NCBI GenBank assembly: GCA_030622805.1
Contig: JAUXFR010000090.1
Coordinates: 1 to 6,256, forward strand
Length of the DNA: 6,256 nt
Source: Anaerolineae bacterium
GTDB lineage: Bacteria > Chloroflexota > Anaerolineae > Anaerolineales > UBA4823
Direction: 5' to 3'
The notes beneath the pieces were generated by a model. The model was not told the DNA's origin, did no database searches, and saw only the letters and a list, made by a program, of their open reading frames with translations. Both the position numbers and the translations under genes were made by a program. Shown in pieces: positions 1 to 5,387 of the stretch (position 1 is the first letter of the stretch; each line of letters starts with the position of its first letter).

Positions 1-7
1 AAATTTC

Positions 8-37
8 TGTGGATAAAAACGATTGCTTTGTGGAAAA
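8..37 (-). promoter_or_regulatory. Pair of DnaA-box-like sites
   Basis: On the minus strand, 16-8 reads TTATCCACA, an exact match to the classical DnaA box. 37-29 reads TTTTCCACA, a common functional variant. The two have the same orientation and lie 21 bp apart, about two helical turns, in a 70-bp non-coding edge. The match to the known consensus is seen directly. That they bind DnaA, and that an origin or an autoregulated dnaA promoter lies just left of the window, is inference. Two sites alone are not an origin. Confidence 0.5.
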
Positions 38-70
38 AACAGACAATTCCTCAATAATCGATCGGAAACT

Positions 71-982
71 TCAACCTGATTGCAAGATAAACAAGCTACC
101 CAGGAGGAATAAAAGCGGTGTTATCATTCCAATCCCCCACGACAAATAGGACAGATAATGGCTTTCCTTATCTCGATAGAAGAAGAGACCTGCTAAAAAA
201 TCAATTAAATAGAAAAACCAACTCATCACAGGCAGCAGCATTAAACGCACCGAAGGAACCAGATCGCCTGGTTCACCATTTGTCAAAAAACCCAGGTTTA
301 TTTGCTCATATGCAGGGATGCTAAGCACTACATAGGCGAGCAGGATTACGCTGAATCCAAAACCCAACAACAATAACAACCTCGCCGCACTGTCTTTCCA
401 AATTCGGGTGATCAATAATGAAGGATGGACAGAACGAGCCGGCAGCGACGACACCGACCCAAATTCCACCAATCTTTGATAATATGATAGGAAGTGCTCA
501 GGATCAGAAGGAGAGATCCCAAAAGCCTGGTTCTGCGTGGTTGCGATCACCAGCATACCCCGCATCCGCGCAGCCATAAATTCAACTACACCGCCACCTG
601 GCACACGACGTTTTCCAAGCACGGATCCAGGCCAGCGGAAATAGGGCAAGGGAACCTGCGGTTCGAGATCATCTGCCGGATGGATCCATTCGACAAACTC
701 CATTGGGATATCTTCTACACGCAAACCCCAACGTATACTGATGCCGTCTTGTTTAAGCACGTAATAAGCGCCAAATAATGCTAATGCTCTGTACAGCAGG
801 AAAGGTACAGCAGCAACCGCTAATAAAGCAGGTAGAAGGTAGAGCAAAAATACAGGACCAATGCTCGCCTGAGCTGCCTGCCACAACCCCCACACGCCAG
901 CCAGGATCAGTACAACGACCAAAAAGCCATTAAAAAGCAAGCCAAATAAACGATCGGGATAGGAAATATATTCTTCTTCCAC
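71..982 (-). CDS. Membrane protein with a bacterial PH domain, function unknown
   Basis: The predicted protein has 303 residues and about five hydrophobic helices, near residues 12-35, 42-69, 200-222, 246-269 and 277-300. Between helices 2 and 3 lies a soluble stretch (about 73-171) that looks like a bacterial pleckstrin-homology domain. It opens with YYVLKQDGISIRWG and closes with the ISPSDPEHFL motif typical of this family (bPH_5-like). Such proteins are widespread and mostly uncharacterised, so no substrate or partner can be named. The start is GTG at 982, with stop TGA at 71-73. No Shine-Dalgarno sequence precedes the GTG, but an extended -10 element ends only 8 nt upstream, so the mRNA may be leaderless. 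The gene lies 144 bp downstream of the SIMPL lipoprotein gene on the same strand and probably has its own promoter. The gene call is solid. The PH assignment is from recalled family style. Confidence 0.82.
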   Translation of the reverse strand: MEEEYISYPDRLFGLLFNGFLVVVLILAGVWGLWQAAQASIGPVFLLYLLPALLAVAAVPFLLYRALALFGAYYVLKQDGISIRWGLRVEDIPMEFVEWIHPADDLEPQVPLPYFRWPGSVLGKRRVPGGGVVEFMAARMRGMLVIATTQNQAFGISPSDPEHFLSYYQRLVEFGSVSSLPARSVHPSLLITRIWKDSAARLLLLLGFGFSVILLAYVVLSIPAYEQINLGFLTNGEPGDLVPSVRLMLLPVMSWFFYLIDFLAGLFFYRDKESHYLSYLSWGIGMITPLLFLLGSLFILQSG

Positions 983-990
983 TGCGCGTA

Positions 991-999
991 TTTATACCA
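991..999 (-). promoter_or_regulatory. Extended -10 promoter for the PH-domain gene
   Basis: Reading the minus strand from 999, the sequence is TGG-TATAAA followed by T, an extended -10 element. No good -35 is present 16-18 bp upstream. That space is occupied by one arm of the inverted repeat at 1011-1043. Only 8 nt separate the hexamer from the GTG start at 982, so the predicted transcription start falls at or within a few nucleotides of the start codon. Confidence 0.5.
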
Positions 1000-1010
1000 C
1001 AGGAACAATA

Positions 1011-1043
1011 TCTGGTTGTGGGCACTCCCCGACCACAACCAGA
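1011..1043 (+). terminator. Inverted repeat with downstream T-tract: terminator-like on the plus strand, or an operator
   Basis: CTGGTTGTGG (1012-1021) pairs perfectly with CCACAACCAG (1033-1042) around an 11-nt loop. T1011-A1043 adds an 11th pair, and an AT-rich extension (1007-1010 with 1045-1048) is possible with one bulged base. On the plus strand eight Ts follow at 1051-1058 and seven more at 1065-1071, so it resembles an intrinsic terminator in that direction. No plus-strand gene is upstream to use it. On the minus strand the tail is poor in T. Its centre is about 44 bp upstream of the predicted start of the PH gene, where an activator or repressor site would also fit. Confidence 0.5.
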
Positions 1044-1126
1044 ATATTAATTTTTTTTGAGTTGTTTTTTTGTGGGTTAGATTATATTTCGGATTTTCAA
1101 GCGAAGAAATTTACATTCATCCAATC

Positions 1127-1882
1127 CTATTGGATTGCGTACACCATGCTGACCTCGACGGAGATAATCATCTGGCCTGGCGATACGGGCACCGCAGCAG
1201 CTTCCATCACGGCTGCCCCACCGCCAATACCATCGTACTTCGGGAATGGGATCGCGCCGCCGAAGGTGTTGATGCTCTGGATTTCACCAAGCTCCAGACT
1301 GGCTGCCTGAGCCAGATTTTCTGCCTGCGCCTCGGCGTTCGCCACTGCCGCTTCCTGGGCTTCTGCTAATGCCTCGGTTTTATCTTCGACATCAAACTGG
1401 ATACCTGAGATGGCGTTTGCACCGGATTTAACCGCAGCGTTCAATATATCGCCGATCGCGTCCAGATCACGTACAGTGACATAAACGGAGTTATTCACGA
1501 TGTAAGTGATATCGCCGGTAGGTTTTCCTTGGTCATCGTACTGCTGCTGCGGGTAAATGCTGAAGTTCGTGGTTTTGATGTCCTTCTCATCCACTCCTGC
1601 GGCTTCCAGGGTATCAATAACCGCCTGGGTGTCGCTGTTATTCTGAGCAACCGCCTGTGAGGCGTCCTTACCTTCGGTGTGTACACCGATTGTCACATAA
1701 GCAATATCCGGAGTTAGGGTGGCTCTACCGGTGCCGCTCACACTGAGTGTGCGGAAAACTTTTTCGTCATCGTCTGCAGCGAGTACTGAGGTAACACCCG
1801 GTTGGGCTGCAATGCTCCCGCACGCTGTCAGAAAGAGTGCCAAAATAATCATACTGCTGAGGATCAGGGTTTTTTTACTCAT
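1127..1882 (-). CDS. SIMPL-domain (DUF541) lipoprotein
   Basis: The protein has 251 residues. The N-terminus is a lipoprotein signal: basic MSKK, a hydrophobic run (about 6-18), then the lipobox L18-T19-A20-C21, so C21 is the expected lipidated residue and the mature protein is exported and membrane-anchored. A short linker rich in acidic residues follows, then a SIMPL domain from about residue 44 (LSVSGTGRATLTPDIAYVTIGV) to the end (ISVEVSMVYAIQ), including an alanine-rich helical segment near 170-195. Its size fits the family, which includes E. coli YggE and Brucella BP26. The family's biochemical role is unsettled, though links to oxidative stress and to oligomeric rings are reported. ATG at 1882 is preceded by AAAGGAGA with AGGAGA at 1897-1892 and a 9-nt spacer, a strong ribosome site that fixes the start. 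Stop TAG is at 1127-1129. A TTGACA lies at 1931-1926 on the minus strand without a matching -10. TATAGT at 2050-2045 is another weak candidate. The gene is divergent from clpC. Confidence 0.9.
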   Translation of the reverse strand: MSKKTLILSSMIILALFLTACGSIAAQPGVTSVLAADDDEKVFRTLSVSGTGRATLTPDIAYVTIGVHTEGKDASQAVAQNNSDTQAVIDTLEAAGVDEKDIKTTNFSIYPQQQYDDQGKPTGDITYIVNNSVYVTVRDLDAIGDILNAAVKSGANAISGIQFDVEDKTEALAEAQEAAVANAEAQAENLAQAASLELGEIQSINTFGGAIPFPKYDGIGGGAAVMEAAAVPVSPGQMIISVEVSMVYAIQ

Positions 1883-2049
1883 GGGTAAGATTCTCCTTTC
1901 AATCTGTTCATTCTTATTGGTTTAATGTCAAACCTGTTATTAGACGTTATTTTTCAACCAAATGTTCCCAAGCCAGGCGTTCCATACCAACATAGTTCTG
2001 ATTTATGAACCCCCATAACACAAATAAGGTTAAATTAATTCTACACTAT

Positions 2050-2063
2050 ACTATTAACTATTA
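2050..2063. repeat. 7-bp tandem repeat, ACTATTA x2
   Basis: ACTATTA occurs twice without a gap and is preceded by a partial copy, ACTAT (2045-2049). It sits in the AT-rich middle of the divergent spacer, about 70 bp upstream of the clpC -35 region. It could be a simple slippage product or help duplex opening. No function is claimed. Confidence 0.6.
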
Positions 2064-2122
2064 CCCTATCCCCACACCCTTTTTATCCATCAATTCATAC
2101 ATATTTCTAATGCGCCATGTGC

Positions 2123-2150
2123 TTTACCTTCATTTATGGAATGATATAAT
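2123..2150 (+). promoter_or_regulatory. clpC promoter (sigma-70 type, extended -10)
   Basis: TTTACC (2123-2128), a partial match to TTGACA, is followed after 16 bp by a perfect TATAAT (2145-2150). That hexamer is preceded by TGA (2142-2144), which makes it an extended -10. The predicted transcription start is near 2157, giving a leader of about 125 nt before clpC. This is the best promoter in the window. Confidence 0.7.
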
Positions 2151-2259
2151 GTCTTCAATAGTGTAAGTAAGAAGGAAGATTAATCAATTGGTCAGTATCT
2201 TGCATCCAAAAGGAATGGAATATTGAAATAAAAATTGAAGCCCCTCTTATGGCTATAGA

Positions 2260-2279
2260 AGGTAACAATAGGTAACAAT
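2260..2279 (+). repeat. 10-bp tandem repeat AGGTAACAAT x2, CtsR-box-like, at the clpC start
   Basis: AGGTAACAAT is repeated exactly, head to tail, and ends one base before the clpC ATG. Read as heptads, it is GGTAACA-ATA-GGTAACA. The CtsR operator of Firmicutes clp genes is (A/G)GTCAAA-NAN-(A/G)GTCAAA, with the same 7+3+7 layout and 10-bp period. Each heptad here matches 5 of 7 positions, but the spacer's middle base is T rather than A. The second copy also supplies the only Shine-Dalgarno-like bases (AGGT, 2270-2273, 7 nt from the ATG). The repeat is seen directly; an operator role is inference. Confidence 0.55.
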
Positions 2280-2280
2280 T

Positions 2281-4764
2281 ATGATGAGATTTGATCGTTT
2301 TACCGAACGAGCACAAGAAGCAGCTCAACGGGCTGCTGAGATTATCCAGCGATATGGGCACAACCAGATTGACACTGAGCACATTTTGTTGGCGCTGATT
2401 GAACAACCCCAGGGAGTTATTCCCCAAATCTTAGATATATTAAAAGTTGATTCGAATGAGCTAACCGAGCGCCTCGATTATATCCTCCGTACAAGTCCAA
2501 AAGCGAATATTTTTGGCGGTGGTGCGGGTCAAATTTTCATCACCCCGCGTGTAAAACGTATTATAGACCTGGCAAATGAAGAAGCGAACCGCTTGAAGGA
2601 CGAATACATATCAACGGAGCATATCTTCCTTGCAATTCTTAGCGAGCGCAGCACTCCCGCTGCACGCCTTCTGGAGGGCGCCGGCGTAACCAGGGATCGC
2701 GTCTACGATGCGATCCAGCAAATACGCGGCGGGCAACGGGTCACGGATCCGCAGGCAGAGACACGCTATAGAACCCTGGAGAAATATTCACGTGATCTGA
2801 CGCAAATGGCGCGTGAAGGGAAGTTGGACCCGGTCATCGGAAGGGACACCGAAATCCTGCGCGTTATCCAGGTACTCTCCCGGCGCACAAAAAACAACCC
2901 CGTGCTGATTGGAGAAGCGGGAGTGGGAAAAACTGCCATATTAGAAGGATTGGCACAGAAGATCGCGACCAACGATGTTCCAGAAATCCTTTCCGGGAAA
3001 CGCATCCTAGCACTCGATTTAGGCGCGATGATCGCTGGCTCACGTTTTCGTGGTGAGTTCGAAGAACGCTTGAAATCGGTCCTTGAAGAAGTAGAACGAG
3101 CCGAGCGAGAGGTGATCCTGTTCATCGATGAGCTTCATACCGTGGTCGGCGCTGGTGCTGCCCAGGGAGCGATGGATGCTTCCAATATGCTCAAACCTGC
3201 ACTATCACGCGGCGACCTGCAGTGCGTCGGTGCGACTACTTTGGACGAGTACCACAAGCATATCGAAAAAGACGCTGCGTTAGAACGCCGCTTCGCACCC
3301 GTCTATGTGGAAGAACCAAGCGTAGAGGAGACGATTGAAATGCTGCGCGGCCTGCGTGACCGCTATGAAGCCCATCACAAGGTTCGATTTGCAGATGATG
3401 CGCTGATTGATGCAGCACGGCTATCGTCACGCTATGTGAGCGACCGCCACCTGCCCGATAAAGCGATCGATCTAATCGATGAGGCAGCAGCCAAACTACG
3501 TGTAGCTTTATACTCGCTGCCGCCGGACCTGAAGTTAATGAAAAGCGAGATTGATCGACTGGCTGCCGAAGAAGAACAGGCTGGTACGGGGCGTGATTAT
3601 GAAAGAGCCGCTGAAAAGAAATCAGAACGCCTGCGTATAGAGCAAGAGTTCCACAAACTACGAGAAACCTGGGAGAGCGAACACCAACTTGACGAAGTGG
3701 TGGAACCCGAGGATATTGCTGAAGTGGTTGCGCAGTGGACCGGTATTCCAATCAGCCAGATGATGGAAACCGAAGCAGAAAAATTACTGCAAATGGAAGA
3801 ACGCATACATGAGCGTATTATCGGTCAGGATGAAGCCATTCACGCCATCTCTGATGCCATTCGCCGCTCACGCTCTGGTCTGGGTGATCCTCGTCGCCCG
3901 ATAGGTTCTTTCATTTTAATCGGTCCATCAGGCGTAGGAAAAACAGAACTCGCGAAAGCGCTTGCTGAATTTATGTTCGATAACGAGGACGCACTCGTCC
4001 GTATCGATATGAGTGAATATCGTGAACAGCACACTGTCTCACGTCTGTTCGGTGCACCGCCCGGATATGTTGGTTATGAAGAAGGCGGTCAGCTGACAGA
4101 AGCGGTGCGACGACGCCCCTACCGCGTGATCCTATTTGACGAGATCGAAAAGGCACATCCAGAGGTCTGGAACGCATTGCTGCAAATCCTTGACGATGGT
4201 CGGTTGACGGACGGTCAGGGACGAATCGTGAATTTCCGCAACACCGTACTGATCATGACCAGCAACCTGGGAACGGAATACGTACGCAGATCTGGCGCGA
4301 TTGGATTCTCCCTCCGTGGAACAGAGGATGAAGAAGATCGCATCCAGCAGGAAAAAATCGAGAAAGCGTTGAAGGGCACATTCCGACCTGAATTTTTGAA
4401 TCGAATCGATGAGATCATTATCTTCTCACCGCTGTCTCTGGAGCAAATGATTATCATCGTCGACCTGCAGATGCAGGAAGTGCGTGATCGTTTGGAGGAA
4501 CGTGGGTTGAATGTTGAATTGACCGAGTTAGCTCGGAAATGGTTGGCTGATGAGGGTTACGATCCTGCATTCGGCGCCCGTCCCCTGCGCCGTGCACTTC
4601 AGAAACACGTCGAAAGCCCGCTCTCCGTCAAATTACTGAAAGGCGAATTTTCCGAAGGCGATACAATAATCGTAGATGTCGACGACTTAAAAGAGAACCT
4701 GATTTTCCGACATGCAGACGAAGCAGTTCCTGCGGAGACTTTTGAGTCGGTAGACGCCCAATAA
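2281..4764 (+). CDS. clpC: ATP-dependent Clp protease ATP-binding subunit ClpC
   Basis: This is a complete 827-residue Hsp100 unfoldase of the cytoplasm, expected to feed substrates to ClpP. Order of domains: a double Clp N-domain (about 1-145, repeats around TEH at 32-34 and 112-114), AAA+ module D1, a short coiled-coil middle domain (about 411-465, ClpC-sized rather than ClpB-sized), and AAA+ module D2. Visible motifs are Walker A G211-T218 (GEAGVGKT), Walker B ending D283-E284, pore loop R255-F256-R257-G258, and arginine finger region ERRF 335-338. In D2 they are Walker A G548-T555 (GPSGVGKT), Walker B ending D620-E621, pore loop GYVG 595-598, and arginine finger R708 in FLNRID. I674-G675-F676 is the ClpP-docking loop, which argues against ClpB. 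E33 and E113 match the glutamates that bind phosphoarginine in Bacillus ClpC. An in-frame TAG at 2269-2271 limits the start to ATG 2281 or ATG 2284. The Shine-Dalgarno is weak. It is a single-gene unit here, without ctsR, mcsA or mcsB. Confidence 0.97.
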   Translation: MMRFDRFTERAQEAAQRAAEIIQRYGHNQIDTEHILLALIEQPQGVIPQILDILKVDSNELTERLDYILRTSPKANIFGGGAGQIFITPRVKRIIDLANEEANRLKDEYISTEHIFLAILSERSTPAARLLEGAGVTRDRVYDAIQQIRGGQRVTDPQAETRYRTLEKYSRDLTQMAREGKLDPVIGRDTEILRVIQVLSRRTKNNPVLIGEAGVGKTAILEGLAQKIATNDVPEILSGKRILALDLGAMIAGSRFRGEFEERLKSVLEEVERAEREVILFIDELHTVVGAGAAQGAMDASNMLKPALSRGDLQCVGATTLDEYHKHIEKDAALERRFAPVYVEEPSVEETIEMLRGLRDRYEAHHKVRFADDALIDAARLSSRYVSDRHLPDKAIDLIDEAAAKLRVALYSLPPDLKLMKSEIDRLAAEEEQAGTGRDYERAAEKKSERLRIEQEFHKLRETWESEHQLDEVVEPEDIAEVVAQWTGIPISQMMETEAEKLLQMEERIHERIIGQDEAIHAISDAIRRSRSGLGDPRRPIGSFILIGPSGVGKTELAKALAEFMFDNEDALVRIDMSEYREQHTVSRLFGAPPGYVGYEEGGQLTEAVRRRPYRVILFDEIEKAHPEVWNALLQILDDGRLTDGQGRIVNFRNTVLIMTSNLGTEYVRRSGAIGFSLRGTEDEEDRIQQEKIEKALKGTFRPEFLNRIDEIIIFSPLSLEQMIIIVDLQMQEVRDRLEERGLNVELTELARKWLADEGYDPAFGARPLRRALQKHVESPLSVKLLKGEFSEGDTIIVDVDDLKENLIFRHADEAVPAETFESVDAQ

Positions 4765-4783
4765 TCCTTCTTTTAAATAAAAC

Positions 4784-4831
4784 AGCTCCCAGTGTTTTCA
4801 TCGCTGCTTGATTCTGATTATACTGGGAGTT
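4784..4831. terminator. Bidirectional intrinsic terminator between convergent genes
   Basis: CTCCCAGT (4786-4793) pairs perfectly with ACTGGGAG (4822-4829). A-T, G-U and further G-U and T-A pairs extend the stem to about 12 bp (4784-4795 with 4820-4831) around a 24-nt loop. Downstream on the plus strand lies T-rich TTCTTCTATTCTTG. On the minus strand the stem is followed by CTGTTTTATTTAAAA. It begins 20 nt after the clpC stop and 4 nt from the stop of the minus-strand gene, so it fits both transcripts. The loop is longer than usual. Confidence 0.7.
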
Positions 4832-4834
4832 CTT

Positions 4835-5131
4835 CTATTCTTGTTCGTCTACAAATTCACCACCAGAGATCTGGCGGTCTACCAGTTTACGTTTCACATC
4901 AAATGTGAGCTGTAATTCAACTTTTTGGAAGCAATGTTGATCTCCTACCAAGACTTTACGACAGTAATAGGTTGACTTCCCCTGTTCGTCATAGCGCAGG
5001 CTTAAATCATTTCGTAAATCAATCCGCGTTTTGATGATTTCACCGCACTGATTACATTTAACTACCACCCAATATCCATAGGTATCGCCCTTGGGAGCAA
5101 ACAAATTCGAAAGTTTATCAAAAATTCCCAT
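4835..5131 (-). CDS. Small four-cysteine (zinc-ribbon-like) protein, function unknown
   Basis: The 98-residue product has no signal peptide or membrane helix. It begins with an amphipathic MGIFDKLSNLFAPKG, then YWVVVKCNQCGE with C26-x2-C29, then YYCRK with C57 and QHCFQ with C67. The spacing C-x2-C-x27-C-x9-C could bind one zinc ion as a ribbon, followed by a beta-rich tail (VELQLTFDVKRKLVDRQISGG). I recall similar unnamed proteins in Anaerolineae, but this is memory, not a search. No function can be assigned; nucleic-acid or protein binding would be typical of such folds. ATG at 5131 has a textbook AGGAGG (5145-5140) with an 8-nt spacer, so the start is secure. The gene is convergent with clpC and divergent from uvrA, with its own extended -10 promoter. 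The good ribosome site, sensible composition and tight fit between terminator and promoter support a real gene. Confidence 0.85.
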   Translation of the reverse strand: MGIFDKLSNLFAPKGDTYGYWVVVKCNQCGEIIKTRIDLRNDLSLRYDEQGKSTYYCRKVLVGDQHCFQKVELQLTFDVKRKLVDRQISGGEFVDEQE

Positions 5132-5174
5132 TATGAAATCCTCCTGTCAATAAATCATCGCTACAGTCATATTA

Positions 5175-5183
5175 ATAATACCA
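5175..5183 (-). promoter_or_regulatory. Extended -10 promoter for the four-cysteine protein
   Basis: On the minus strand 5183-5175 reads TGG-TATTAT, an extended -10 one base off consensus. No -35 is found at normal spacing; the nearest resemblance, TTGGCA at 5208-5203, is 22 bp away. The predicted start near 5168 leaves a leader of roughly 36 nt that contains the AGGAGG site. Confidence 0.5.
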
Positions 5184-5223
5184 GAATTCTAATGGGAATC
5201 TGTGCCAAGCTATCTACTGGACT

Positions 5224-5232
5224 TGGTATAAT
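5224..5232 (+). promoter_or_regulatory. Extended -10 promoter, probable for uvrA
   Basis: The sequence is TGG-TATAAT, a perfect extended -10 with no recognisable -35 at 17 bp (GCCAAG there). The predicted start near 5239 would leave a leader of about 149 nt before uvrA. It faces away from the promoter of the four-cysteine gene, whose -10 lies about 45 bp to the left. Confidence 0.5.
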
Positions 5233-5283
5233 GAAAAGTTGCTTCCATTAAAACACGAATCTGGAAAATTATTGAAACAAATG

Positions 5284-5292
5284 TGCTACAAT
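5284..5292 (+). promoter_or_regulatory. Second candidate extended -10 upstream of uvrA
   Basis: TGC-TACAAT is an extended -10 one base from consensus, again without a -35 at proper spacing. The predicted start near 5299 would give a leader of about 89 nt. It could be the real uvrA promoter, a second one, or chance in AT-rich sequence. Confidence 0.35.
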
Positions 5293-5387
5293 TAATGTCT
5301 TCAATGAAAATTAATACATATAAAATCAACCTAAAGAAAACATTATTCGCCTGATCATGCAACACTTGAACACGGATTATTAAAACA

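Larger units (their letters stand above)
1883..2280. other. Divergent intergenic region between the SIMPL gene and clpC
   Basis: This is 398 bp of AT-rich, non-coding sequence. It holds the ribosome site and upstream region of the minus-strand SIMPL gene on the left, a 7-bp tandem repeat near 2050-2063, the clpC promoter at 2123-2150, and a predicted clpC leader of about 125 nt that ends in a 10-bp tandem repeat. Two tiny ORFs in the leader are seen: 2149-2166 (5 codons plus stop) and 2249-2275 (8 codons plus stop). I see no RNA gene, riboswitch, CIRCE element or long hairpin in it. Confidence 0.7.

Noticed and set aside
494..778. 94-codon plus-strand frame, upstream of the plus-strand terminator-like hairpin
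   Set aside because: It is antisense to a coherent membrane protein and resembles no protein. The hairpin made me reconsider it, but there is no ribosome site or promoter.
1119..1135. 7-bp stem with 3-nt loop (ATCCAAT/ATTGGAT) over the stop codon of the SIMPL gene
   Set aside because: It is short and AT-rich, with no T-tract on the minus strand. It is too weak to call a terminator.
1926..1931. TTGACA on the minus strand upstream of the SIMPL gene
   Set aside because: A perfect -35 hexamer, but no acceptable -10 lies 15-19 bp downstream, so I do not call a promoter.
2066..2091. Two DnaA-box-like 9-mers (CTATCCCCA and TTATCCATC)
   Set aside because: Each has two mismatches to the consensus, which is expected by chance in AT-rich sequence.
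1883..2280. Search for a CIRCE element (TTAGCACTC-N9-GAGTGCTAA) before clpC
   Set aside because: No match on either strand.
2155..2427. Minus-strand frame overlapping the clpC leader and start
   Set aside because: It overlaps the conserved ClpC N-domain and the clpC promoter leader, with no ribosome site or recognisable domain.
3236..3751. 171-codon open frame on the minus strand inside clpC, and other long antisense frames there and in uvrA (for example 5643-6122)
   Set aside because: They lie wholly opposite strongly conserved coding sequence, have compositions typical of antisense translation (Arg/Ser/His-rich) and no recognisable domains or ribosome sites.
5132..5387. Search for an SOS box of the GAAC-N4-GTTC type before uvrA
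   Set aside because: None was found. The lineage's LexA motif may differ, so absence here says little.
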